Shown here: positions 21,132 to 31,486 of the stretch, in pieces
Layout: each line of letters opens with the position of its first letter
Position numbering within the stretch: the first letter of the stretch is position 1
NCBI GenBank assembly: GCA_027922465.2
Contig: BQMF02000030.1
Coordinates: 1,488,001-1,552,000 of the forward strand
Direction: 5' to 3'
Length of the DNA stretch: 64,000 bases
Origin: Turritopsis dohrnii
Lineage: Eukaryota; Cnidaria; Hydrozoa; Anthoathecata; Oceaniidae
Position numbers and translations under genes: made by a program
Notes under the pieces: generated by a model
The model's input: only the letters and a program-made list of their open reading frames with translations
What the model was told of the DNA's origin: nothing
Database searches by the model: none

Positions 21132-21900
21132 TCATTTCGCCTTTAGTTGTTCGTGTTTTTTTCGCAATCTTTTCTGCCAGTTTCCCTTAAAAATCGATGC
21201 TTCTCGAGCCATCCCTCCGGTTACGTTGCAGATCAAAGGAGTAAACGTTCCATTATCAACCATCATGATTCTCTGATTGTACTTCCGTTTCTTCTCTTTC
21301 TCCAATGCAGTAAATGTTGACGAAATGGATTTGCTTAGATACGTCTGAGCTGTTAGGTTCGTAACCTTTACGTCAAAGAATGCTCTTCTGTAACTTTGCC
21401 AAAATCCACGAGCGCTTACGTCTGCTCTTGCTTCGTCGGCTTTGACTGCTGAAGTTTTCAGGTCTTTCGCTTCTCCCGTAATATCAAGAAGTGGTGGTTC
21501 TACTTTGACGTCATTGCAGCATTCACCGAGTAAATTTGCAAGAACATCTCGTAGGTGGTTGTGGCGACAAATGACGTAGCCTCCAAGATGACAATTTAAG
21601 GCATGCTGCAGTGAGAATTTCGCTTTACATGCGCAGTACTGTGGAACATGCTGTAGTTCCCAATTGTAGCGAAGGTAAACAAGATCGAAAAATTCTTGCT
21701 TGTTCAGGGCATGCTGTTCTTCTTTAAGCGGCAGAGTCGAGAGCCAGATTGAGGAGCCTTCAAGACATGCAACTTCGTTTGCCTTTGCTTCTAATTGATT
21801 CATGGTTTCGCGTATTTGATTTAACTTCTTTGAGTTTTGTACCGATTTTTCAAATTTGATATTCGCAGGAACTTCTTTCGATCGTGAATCATTTACGATA
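21132..21900 (-). pseudogene. Retroelement ORF fragment with CCHC plus restriction-like endonuclease signature
   Basis: The frame is open from about 21900 to the stop at 21132; the Met at 21803 gives 223 aa, but the frame continues upstream without a start, so the 5' part is lost. Visible in order are SSIWLSTLPLKEE, a zinc-binding C-x-C...LQHALNC pattern, RHNHLRDVLANLL, then DVKVEPPL, ARADVSARGFW and AFFDVKV. C-x-C...H...C followed by RHN and a D...(D/E)-x-K core is the layout of the restriction-like endonuclease that sits C-terminal to the RT in R2/CRE-type and related retroelements. No RT domain remains in the window. Over 220 codons remain without a stop, which is long for dead DNA. Function is inferred from motifs only. 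Confidence 0.6.
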
Positions 21901-22153
21901 AATTACGATAAGTTTTGGACCATGATGTTTTTAGTTTGCAGCTGACAAATCTTGGAAGAGTTTGAAAATTCTCTATCTGCAATTTCTGTCACATTTATGA
22001 CATTTTTTTGGTTTGGTTGGAAGCAAGAATAGCTGCCTTTCGACATCGGTACAGTGACGACCATTGCATACAGCTGGTATAAACAAATTTCGGATGACAT
22101 TCCCAACTAGCTGTAGAAGATTTGAGATGTCTTTAAGCGTTCTGATGTAGTAA

Positions 22154-22560
22154 CTAGCATGTAGCTTTAGCTAAAAATGCCCCCGCGCTCAAGCATTCCA
22201 ATTTGTACACACACATGTATACATTGTTAGCCTATACAACGAAAACAAAATAACCAAAACTTCATTACTTTTTAATTAGGCTTATTTCACACTGATGCTA
22301 ATATACCTTTCAAAAAGTGTAAATAAGGCTAAACAAGTAATATCAGAAAGTATTTGCTACAAACAAAAGAAATGTGTGAACTGAAACCATGGATACGTAT
22401 TTTCTAATCAAAGATTTGTTAAAGAAATTCTGTAGGAACCAAAAGAAAAAAAAACAAACTTTTTCAAAAAAAAAATTAAAGCGAAAAATCCATTAGAAAT
22501 CTGAATTTCAAACTATGATTCGAAACAAAAAATTGCCAAAGTTTACATAAAAAAGCAAGA
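22154..22560. mobile_element. Repeat family C, head fragment
   Basis: Begins CTAGCATGTAGCTTTAGCTA and shares long stretches with 44461-45030 (TGCCCCCGCGCTCA, GTAATATCAGAAAGTATT, ACCATGGATACGTAT, AAAGCGAAAAATCCAT). The tail half is missing here. Confidence 0.7.
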
Positions 22561-22600
22561 AAAAAATATAAAAAGGTATATAAAAATAAAAATAACAAGT

Positions 22601-22735
22601 TGCCCTACCGGGCAGAAGTATTCCTGCAGATGACTGGAAGACTTTCTGGAGGCTTTTCAGAAAGAAATGAATGTTAGTTCACGCTTTAAAACGATATGCA
22701 TAATGCAGAATGATGTTTGCAGTATTTTACATTTT
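22601..22735 (+). mobile_element. Repeat family A, head fragment
   Basis: Starts with the family hairpin TGCCCTACCGGGCA, then GAAGTATTCCTGCAG, and follows the A unit to about 22735 before diverging. Confidence 0.75.
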
Positions 22736-23340
22736 ACCTTTTACTTACGATAAGTATATCATTTGGTATTCTTAGTATTTCAATTCTTACTACGAATAAC
22801 AGTCCCTAACAGGACCTGATCAGTTTTTTACAGGGCAATTATGAACATTGGATCATTATTAAGAGCATACGTTAAGAGCAGACGTGTTATAGAGCGCTCT
22901 TGAAAAGTGGTAAATTAAACGAGAAGTTTTTGCAAAGTATCCCACAAGAAGTAGAAACACTTGAGTTTTTCTTTGATGATACATCTGGAAAGTGATATTG
23001 AGGAGTATTTTCGCTGTAAAACGATGGTTTGATGGTGATTTTATCGCAAAATTCTTGTACTGTGACTTTCAAAATACGAATACTGATGTATTTCCTTATT
23101 TATGAATATATATGCTCTTATCATTATTTTAAGATAATTTATGCCTTTCATTATGAACATGCAATTGTAAAGAACGTATGTTTCTGGCACTTTTTCATAT
23201 GATGTAATGTTTTCCTATCGCCACCCACGCGACGTTATTTGAGGTTACATCAACGTCATGACGTTCATATGAGTTTGCTTCAACGTCGGTATTACGTTAT
23301 GTGCGGCGCTAATTCAATTTATAATGACTTTTTCTACAGT
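22736..23340. other. Unassigned AT-rich DNA between repeats
   Basis: No gene is seen. GACGTTATTTGAGGTTACAT and GACGTTCATATGAGTTTGCT type near-repeats at 23230-23300 suggest a short decayed repeat. Confidence 0.4.
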
Positions 23341-23635
23341 CACAAGTATTCCTGCGAATGACTGTAAGAATTTCTAGAAAGATTTCAGAAAGAACTGATA
23401 TTAGTTCACGCTTTAAAAAGATATGCATAATGCAGAATGATGTTGCGGTATCTTACATTTTACCTTTTAACAACGATAACAATTAAACTTTGTTGTCTCA
23501 TATAAAACTTCAGTCTTGCTTCAATTTAGAGATTTTTTAAAAAAGATTTTAATTCAAAGTTGTGTTCCCTAAAGAATCTTCAAGAAGTAATTAAGTAATA
23601 AAAAGTTTGTCGCGTCAAGAAAAGTCTGTGCTTAA

Positions 23636-24064
23636 GGACAGCTTTATACAGCCGCATAATCGCCGTGTCGAATTAAATTAATTTAATTCGGGTAAAATTC
23701 GACAAAATGCGACAGTCAATTTATACAGGTTTTGTTGCCGCATATCAAATTCGACATGACTTTAGACAGCCGCATAAACGTCGCATAAATTTATCATCGT
23801 GTGTTTCTTACACGCTGTCCACTACTTTCATGCACTTTTTTTCACGAAGTTCACTCAAGCAGTTATCAAATTCGACGATTATGCGGCTGTATAAAGTGAT
23901 GCCGAATTTATGTCGAAGATTGCCGTTTTATTCGACAAACTCTGCTGAACTTAATTCATTATGTCGCACTTAAATAAATTTTCACTTTATACAGTCGAAT
24001 TTACGTCGCATTTAATAAAGAGTTTAATTCGACGCCGCGATTATGCGGCTGTATAAAGCTGTCC
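23636..24064. mobile_element. PIF/Harbinger-type MITE with TAA target duplication
   Basis: A 429-bp element with TIRs of about 40 bp, starting GGACAGCTTTATACAGCC and ending in the inverted form. TAA stands on both sides (23633-23635 and 24065-24067). The uninterrupted sister unit A3 reads GTGCTTAAGAAG (A2 GTGTTTAAGAAG) at this place, proving insertion with a 3-bp duplication. Inner copies of the GCCGCATAA/TTATGCGGC motif near 23766 and 23880 show nested palindromes. A 3-bp TWA duplication is characteristic of PIF/Harbinger. Confidence 0.9.
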
Positions 24065-24729
24065 TAAGAAGTAACAACTTCGAATTCATTTAATTACATT
24101 CCCGAGAGCATCATAAAAGTTAAGAGACTTTGAAAAATTTTGCCGGATATCAAAATTAAAAAGGAACACCGTCAGTTTAAAAATCCATTAGAGAACACTC
24201 TTCCGTGGACGTTTCAAAATACTCCTTTTAAAACTATACAGTATGAAAATCTATATGTTGTTTGTACCTGAACTTCAAAATAAAACTTTTACTTGGCCTT
24301 GCGAAATAATAAAAATATCTATGTTTCCTTTTTATCGTCAGCTTGATAGTATACAAATTTTAGAATCATACAATATTTTAAATTCGACTAGTCAATTAAA
24401 AAAGTGGTCATCTATTGATTAATAAAATGGGTATAAGCTGATGAGGAAGATGAGCTGTGCTTCAAGATTCCAGAGCCTTATAAAAACAGGATAGCTTACC
24501 TAGGAACATGAAATAGAAAATTGTATTATATTTAGAAAAAGACTAATAGAAACCTTACGCATTTTTTTAAATCGATGTAAGCATACCGTTTTTGTAGTCG
24601 TTCATATCTGATTTGAAGCATCAAAAACAGCTTATTTATCACGAATAACTACTAAGAGTATTAGTTTCACGTAGATTATCAGTTTGGATCATAAATGTTC
24701 TTGATTCTTTTAAGTTTGACAGCCGTATA

Positions 24730-24894
24730 CAGAGGCGTAGCCAGAGGTCAGTCAAAATTTGTGGAGGAGAGTTTAGTCATTTAGGGTAGAAAAGGAAAGC
24801 GTGCAAGTAACCTAATCGCCACTTAAGACTGAAAAGAAATATCACAATGTTGAACTCCTCCAGGTTTTTTTGACTGACCCTAACTACGCCTCTG
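24730..24894. mobile_element. hAT-like MITE (CAGAGGCGTAG family), copy 2
   Basis: 165 bp inside unit A1, with ends CAGAGGCGTAGCCAGAGGTC and GACCCTAACTACGCCTCTG. GTATA flanks both sides. Units A3 and A4 lack it, giving empty sites. Confidence 0.88.
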
Positions 24895-25260
24895 GTATAA
24901 CCTCTTCTATATCCATATATTCAACCAAGAAATTTTCTCAGATCTACGCGTGCTTCTTCGCTTCCATTTTTAAAACAACTACGGAAAACGTAAGAACGTT
25001 GCATAAGACTCACGTGAAACAACATTTCTACCTTGGCATCTGCGATTTAGCCATATGTCAACTATTCCTTTCAGTAGAGCTCATATTATACACTTTTAGA
25101 GTCTTTTCAAGCAAAGTACTTGTATACAATGAATATAGTGTGAGTTTAGACTGTTAAATCATAAAAAGAATGTAAGTTGGGAACATTAATTATTTGAGTG
25201 GCTATTTCCCATCGACAAAAATCGGTCTAGGTTTGGACAGTGAAAAACAAAAAAACAAGA

Positions 25261-26761
25261 TGCCCTACCGGGCAGAAGTATTCCTGCAGATGACTGGAAG
25301 ACTTTCTGGAGGCTTTTCAGAAAGAAATGAATGTTAGTTCACGCTTTAAAACGATATGCATAATGCAGAATGATGTTGCGGTATTTTACATTTTACCTTT
25401 TAACAACGATAACAATTAAACTTTGTTGTCTCATATAAAACTTCAGTCTTGCTTCAATTTAGAGATTTTTTAAAAAAGATCTTAATTCAAAGTTGTATTC
25501 CCTAAAGAATCTTCAAGAAGTAATTAAGTAATAAAAAGTTTGTCGCGTCAAGAAAAGTCTGTGTTTAAGAAGTAATAACTTCGAATTCATTTAATTACAT
25601 TCCCGAGAGCATCATAAAAGTTAAGAGACTTTGAAAAATTTTGCCGGATATCAAAATTAAAAAGGAACACCGTCAGTTTAAAAATCCATTAGAGAACACT
25701 CTTCCGTGGACGTTTCAAAATACTCCTTTTAAAACTATACAGTATGAAAATCTATATGTTGTTTGTACCTGAACTTCAAAATAAAACTTTTACTTGGCCT
25801 TGCGAAATAATAAAAATATCTATGTTTCCTTTTTATCGTCAGCTTGATAGTATACAAATTTTAGAATCATACAATATTTTAAATTCGACTAGTCAATTAA
25901 AAAAGTGGTCATCTATTGATTAATAAAATGGGTATAAGCTGATGAGGAAGATGAGCTGTGCTTCAAGATTCCAGAGCCTTATAAAAACAGGATAGCTTAC
26001 CTAGGAACATGAAATAAAAAATTGTATTATATTTAGAAAAAGACTAATAGAAACCTTACGCATTTTTTTAAATCGATGTAAGCATACCGTTTTTGTAGTC
26101 GTTCATATCTGATTTGAAGCATCAAAAACAGCTTATTTATCACGAATAACTACTAAGAGTATTAGTTTCACGTAGATTATCAGTTTGGATCATAAATGTT
26201 CTTGATTCTTTTAAGTTTGACAGCCGTATACAGAGGCGTAGCCAGAGGTCAGTCAAAATTTGTGGAGGAGAGTTTAGTCATTTAGGGTAGAAAAGGAAAG
26301 CGTGCAAGTAACCTAATCGCCACTTAAGACTGAAAAGAAATATCACAATGTTGAACTCCTCCAGGTTTTTTTGACTGACCCTAACTACGCCTCTGGTATA
26401 ACCTCTTCTATATCCATATATTCAACCAAGAAATTTTCTCAGATCTACGCGTGCTTCTTCGCTTCCATTTTTAAAACAACTACGGAAAACGTAAGAACGT
26501 TGCATAAGACTCACGTGAAACAACATTTCTACCTTGGCATCTGCGATTTAGCCATATGTCAACTATTCCTTTCAGTAGAGCTCATATTATACACTTTTAG
26601 AGTCTTTTCAAGCAAAGTACTTGTATACAATGAATATAGTGTGAGTTTAGACTGTTAAATCATAAAAAGAATGTAAGTTGGGAACATTAATTATTTGAGT
26701 GGCTATTTCCCATCGACAAAAATCGGTCTAGGTTTGGACAGTGAAAAACAAAAAAACAAGA
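25261..26761 (+). mobile_element. Repeat family A, unit A2
   Basis: A 1501-bp unit starting at the hairpin TGCCCTACCGGGCA and ending ...TTTGGACAGTGAAAAAC..ACAAGA. It is almost identical to the corresponding A1 stretch, including the MITE at the same place, so A1 and A2 arose by recent tandem duplication rather than separate insertion. Confidence 0.88.
26231..26395. mobile_element. hAT-like MITE (CAGAGGCGTAG family), copy 3
   Basis: The counterpart of 24730-24894, carried along by duplication of the 1501-bp unit. Same GTATA flanks. Confidence 0.88.
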
Positions 26762-28150
26762 TGCCCTACCGGGCAGAAGTATTCCTGCAGATGACTGGAA
26801 GACTTTCTGGAGGCTTTTCAGAAAGAAATGAATGTTAGTTCACGCTTTAAAACGATATGCATAATGCAGAATGATGTTGCGGTATTTTACATTTTACCTT
26901 TTAACAACGATAACAATTAAACTTTGTTGTCTCATATAAAACTTAAGTCTTGCTTCAATTTAGAGATTTTTTAAAAAAGATCTTAATTCAAAGTTGTATT
27001 CCCTAAAGAATCTTCAAGAAGTAATTAAGTAATAAAAAGTTTGTCGCGTCAAGAAAAGTCTGTGCTTAAGAAGTAATAACTTCGAATTCATTTAATTACA
27101 TTCCCGAGAGCATCATAAAAGTTAAGAGACTTTGAAAAATTTTGCCGGATATCAAAATTAAAAAGGAACACCGTCAGTTTAAAAATCCATTAGAGAACAC
27201 TCTTCCGTGGACGTTTCAAAATACTCCTTTTAAAACTATACAGTATGAAAATCTATATGTTGTTTGTACCTGAACTTCAAAATAAAACTTTTACTTGGCC
27301 TTGCGAAATAATAAAAATATCTATGTTTCCTTTTTATCGTCAGCTTGATAGTATACAAATTTTAGAATCATACAATATTTTAAATTCGACTAGTCAATTA
27401 AAAAAGTGGTCATCTATTGATTAATAAAATGGGTATAAGCTGATGAGGAAGATGAGCTGTGCTTCAAGATTCCAGAGCTTTATAAAAACAGGATAGCTTG
27501 CCTAGGAACATGAAATAGAAAATTGTATTATTTTTTTTAGAAAAAGACTAATAGAAACCTTACGCATTTTTTTAAATCGATGTAAGCATACCGTTTTTGT
27601 AGTCGTTCATATCTGATTTGAAGCATCAAAAACTGCTTATTTATCACGAATAACTACTAAGAGTATTAGTTTCACGTAGATTATCAGTTTGGATCATAAA
27701 TGTTCTTGATTCTTTTAAGTTTTACAGCTGTACTACAACCTCTTCTATATCCATATATTCAATAAAGAAACTTTCACAGATCTACGCATGCTTCTTCGCT
27801 TCCATTTTTAAAACAACTACGGAAAACTTAAGAACGTTGCATAAGACTCACATGAAACAACATTTCTACCTGGCATCTGCGATTTAGCCATATGTTAGTT
27901 ATTCCTTTCACTAGAGCTTATATTTTACACTTTTAGCGTTCTTTTCAAGCAAAGTACTTGTATACAATGAATATAGTGTGAGTTTAGACTGTTAAATCAT
28001 AAAAAGAATGTAAGTTGGTAACATTAATGATTTGAGTGGCTATTTCCCATCGACAAAAATTGGTCTAGGTTTGGACAGTGAAAAAAAAAAAACAAAAAAA
28101 ACACGAACGGTTTCAAAGTATTCCTTGCTTACGCAGGAATACAAACAAGA
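26762..28150 (+). mobile_element. Repeat family A, unit A3 (no MITE)
   Basis: Starts at the hairpin at 26762 and follows A2, but lacks the hAT-like MITE. It keeps the full tail, including a stem-loop at 28118-28142 (GTATTCCT...AGGAATAC). It therefore represents the state before the MITE insertion. Confidence 0.85.
28118..28142. other. Tail stem-loop of family A with subterminal inverted repeat
   Basis: GTATTCCT and AGGAATAC pair around the loop TGCTTACGC. The 3' arm GCAGGAATAC is also the exact reverse complement of GTATTCCTGC in the A head. A second copy is at 33625-33649. Family B has the same structure at 34894-34918 and 36395-36420 with GCAGAAATCC, matching its own head. Confidence 0.85.
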
Positions 28151-28970
28151 TGCCCTACCGGGCAGAAGTATTCCTGCAGATGACTGGAAGACTTTCTAAA
28201 AAGATATCAGAAAGAACTGATATTAGTTCACGCTTTAAAAAGATATGCATAATGCAGAATGATGTCGCGGTATTTTACATTTTACCTGTTAACAACGATA
28301 ACAATTAAACTTTGTTGTCTCATATAAAACTTCAGTCTTGCTTCAATTTAGAGATTTTTTGAAAAAGATTTTAATTCAAAGTTGTATTCCCTAAAGAATC
28401 TTCAAGAAGTAATTACGGTAGTAGCGATAGCGAATACCGTATTAAAACACCCGCGGACTCCTACTCCTACTACTCCTCCTACTCCGGCCGAAATGACAAT
28501 TAGTCTGTGATTTAGAGTCTGCGAGACTCTACTTATAACGCAATGTAAGTTCTAATGAAGGAACGCAGCCTTCCAATTTTGGGAGCTTTTCTGTAACAAA
28601 CATTTAAAAGTAGATTGCGTTTTGTTTCAAAAGTACATAATCTGATATTTTGTAGCTTAATCCATGAAAGAATGAATTCTTATCAAATAGCCCTACATAA
28701 AAATGGGACTTTTAGTTCATTACGCTAACTGAAAATACTTGATGTTTTGCTTTTCTTGACGGTAAAGCTTATCAGTTCAAAATTTCATATTACCTCAGTT
28801 GTTAGCTATCTATACACTATATGTTTCTGTATTAAGGCTTTCAAAGATCTAGTTCGAAAAGGCAGTTATTTGTTTGAATTCATTTTTGGTTTCATGAAAT
28901 TATAATTAAAAACATATTTTTTTTTCGAAACGCGTGTTTTTTTCTACACATAGTCTTACAAAAAATATTA

Positions 28971-29309
28971 TTCTCGAGTTATTAACTCGGAAATTTTATT
29001 TTCGTAAAATTTTCCCGAGTTACTAACTCGGAAATTCTTTTTTGATTTATTTTTTCCGAGTTAGAGAATATTTTTCAAATATTGTAAGGAATATTTTCGA
29101 AAGTTCACTAGGAATAGTGTGAGTTTTTAAAAAAGGCAAAGTAGGCCAAATTTGTGGAAAATTTTGAAAAATGTTCAATTTTAATGAAAATTTAATAGTG
29201 GAACAAGTTTGTACTGCTGATTTCAAACATGAAGGGCAACTTGTGGATAAGGTCAAATTAGGCCAAATTTGGACCAAATTTCGAAAATTGTTCAATTCTA
29301 ATGAAGATT
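28971..29309 (+). repeat. Left arm of a ~340-bp inverted repeat
   Basis: The reverse complement of 30743-31078 with very few differences; the open frames in the two arms translate identically except for one residue. It starts in a CTCGAGTTATTAACTCGG palindrome. Palindromes at 28974, 29015 and 29056 are 41 bp apart. Confidence 0.9.
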
Positions 29310-30166
29310 TAATAGAGGAATAACTTTGTACTGCTGTTTTCGAAATTGAAGGTCAACTTGTACATAAGGCTAAATTTGAACCAAATTGTTCAACAATAAT
29401 GAAAATTTGCAAACGAAGAAATTTTATAGCGCAAATTTTGATTTTCATTAATGCAGAAATGGCATCAAAATTAATCAGTTGAGCAAGTGGATGAATATGT
29501 TAATCCTAATGATTATGCTGTCCTGGATATTATTTTTAACTAAAGCTTGACCATGGCACCGCTGACATATTTTTCTATTGCTCTTACCCTTGATGAATTG
29601 TGATAGCTGAAAACTCCAAGATAAAAAGTTGCCGAAGTGGGAAAATCGATTCTATATTTCTATATGAATTTATTTTATTTCATAATCTTGAGGTAGTATC
29701 ATGTTAATTCTAAAAGAAATTATTTAACAGTGCTAAATACAAAAAGGTTTTCAAAGCCGACTATGATTCAACACCAAAGGCGTAAATAACTTTTGTTTAC
29801 TATTTGCCGGAGGAAAAACTTTAAAAAAAAGTTTAAATGTGTTAAAAACTAATTAAAGAAAGTGCTGTAAAATATGAAAGAGTGTAAACATTATAATTAC
29901 AGTAACAATAACACACACTGGCTTAAGATGACTAGGGAGAAAAGAAAAAAACTAAAACAAAACACGTGAGCACATAGAGCAAAGAAAAAAAAATATAAAC
30001 AACTTTCTTTCTCATGTATTCGTCAATGTTATCCAAAGTGCAGAAAACCTTCACCGACTGCTTCGGGCCTCAAATGAACCAAAAACATATATTTCTGATA
30101 GTACTTAAATTAAAAAACTTTAGGACAAGTCAAAATCTCCTTCCGAAAGTTTCCGTTATTAATGTA

Positions 30167-30623
30167 CACGCTTTTCTTTTTATAAGAACAATTTTATAAG
30201 AACACGAGCCTCAGATTTGGCCAAAAAATAAGAACAAAATAAGAACAACCTGAGGCTCAAATCATTGTTCCAAAAATTAAGAACAGTGTGAGCCTCAATT
30301 TTCTTGTAGAATAAGAACAATTCATGATGTGAATTCTCTCACTGGTAAATGGTTAAGAAGTTTTGTTATTTTTTCACCTTCAATAAATGTGCGAATGAGT
30401 TATTACCGAACTGCAACCATCCTTTTTATCAGTTGCTTTAAAAAAGATTTATTCTTATTTTGCTGGAAGTTCCGTAAATAACAACAAAATGAGGCTGAAA
30501 TCTGAAACTTTGTTCTTAAAACTAAGAACAAAATAAGAACAATTTGGGCTGAAAAAGGCTCAAAAAATAAGAACAGCCAGCCTCAGGTCAGATTTTACTG
30601 GTTCTTATAAAAAAAAAAGCGTG
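30167..30623. mobile_element. TA-flanked MITE (CACGCTTTT ends)
   Basis: 457 bp with TIRs CACGCTTTTCTTTTTATAAG and the inverted TTATAAAAAAAAAAGCGTG, and TA on both sides. The interior is built of AAGAACAA and TGAGGCT motifs. The TA duplication suggests a Tc1/mariner-type origin. Confidence 0.75.
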
Positions 30624-30742
30624 TACATCAACATGCGCCAGATGGCATAAAACGAAAGAGTACCATTTGACGAGTGTATTTAACGAGTACCATTGCTCAT
30701 CGTACTTTGTTTGGAATTAGCCTCAAATTATTTCACTAAAAT

Positions 30743-31078
30743 TTTCATTAGAATTGAACAATTTTCGAAATTTGGTCCAAATTTGGCCTAATTTGACCTT
30801 ATCCACAAGTTGCCCTTCATGTTTGAAATCAGCAGTACAAACTTGTTCCACTATTAAATTTTCATTAAAATTGAACAATTTTCAAAATTTTCCACAAATT
30901 TGGCCTACTTTGCCTTTTTTAAAAACTCACACTATTCCTAGTGAACTTTCGAAAATATTCCTTACAATATTTGAAAAATATTCTCTAACTCGGAAAAAAT
31001 AAAACCAAAAAGAATTTCCGAGTTAGTAACTCGGGAAAATTTTACGAAAATAAAATTTCCGAGTTAATAACTCGAGAA
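30743..31078 (-). repeat. Right arm of the ~340-bp inverted repeat
   Basis: Inverted partner of 28971-29309. The arms could pair into a very long hairpin around a 1.4-kb spacer. Confidence 0.9.
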
Positions 31079-31238
31079 AAATTAGACTTTAAAATTTTCC
31101 CGAGTTAGTAACTCGGAAAAAATAAATCAAAAAAACATTTCCGAGTTAGTAACTCGGGAAAATTTTACGTGAATAAAATTTCCGAGTTAGTAACTCGAGA
31201 AAAATTAAAATTTAAAAATCTCCGAGTTAGTAACTCGG
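31018..31238. repeat. Six palindromes CCGAGTTANTAACTCGG at 41-bp spacing
   Basis: Near-perfect 17-bp palindromes start at 31018, 31059, 31100, 31141, 31182 and 31222. Intervals are 41, 41, 41, 41 and 40 bp, separated by A/T-only-like spacers. Three half-copies (GTAACTCGG) follow to about 31290. The left foldback arm carries three more at the same phase. Confidence 0.93.
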
Positions 31239-31486
31239 TTTGTGACGTCATAATTCGTAACTCGGTTTTGTAACTCGGTTTTGTAACTCGGGAATTCCGA
31301 ACCTCAAAGAATTTTGTAGTAACTTTTCATAAGTCAAGAGACTTTGAAAAATTTTGCCGGAGATCAAGCTTAAAAAGGAACACCGTCAGTTTAAAAATCC
31401 ATTAGAGAACACTCTTCCGTGGACGTTTCAAAATACTCCTTTTAAAACTATACAGTATGAAAATCTTTATGTTGTTTGTACCTGAA

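Larger units (their letters stand above)
23341..25260 (+). mobile_element. Repeat family A, unit A1 (with two inserted MITEs)
   Basis: Colinear with the following 1501-bp unit from TATTCCTGC(G/A) onward, but its hairpin head is lost or replaced. It is interrupted by a Harbinger-type MITE (23636-24064) and a hAT-like MITE (24730-24894). The 1501-bp stretch beginning just after the Harbinger MITE is almost identical to A2. No coding function is seen; an open frame at 24870-25157 merely runs out of the MITE end. Confidence 0.85.
28419..31330. mobile_element. 2.9-kb composite insertion with phased palindromes and foldback arms
   Basis: It interrupts unit A4. It starts with CGGTAGTAGCG...ACACCCGCGGACTCCTACT plus a (CTACTC)-type microsatellite, similar to the heads at 45680 and 60176. 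It contains near-identical inverted arms (28971-29309 and 30743-31078), satellite-like TTTGGCCTAATTTGACC stretches, a nested TA-flanked MITE (30167-30623) and a run of 41-bp-spaced palindromes. No protein-coding potential is visible. Confidence 0.7.

Noticed and set aside
23707..23973. 88-codon ORF
   Set aside because: Lies wholly inside the Harbinger-type MITE and reads through its inner palindromes.
24870..26658. Two identical 95-codon ORFs as a duplicated small gene
   Set aside because: They begin inside the end of a hAT-like MITE and run into repeat family A; identity comes from the 1501-bp duplication.
29047..31002. Two nearly identical 82-codon ORFs on opposite strands
   Set aside because: They are the arms of the inverted repeat read through AT-rich satellite-like DNA; composition and lack of motifs argue against coding.
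31018..31238. Repeat-spacer pattern (17-bp palindromes, 24-bp spacers) as a CRISPR-like array
   Set aside because: Spacers are similar A/T-rich sequences, not unique, and the host is eukaryotic with no cas gene.
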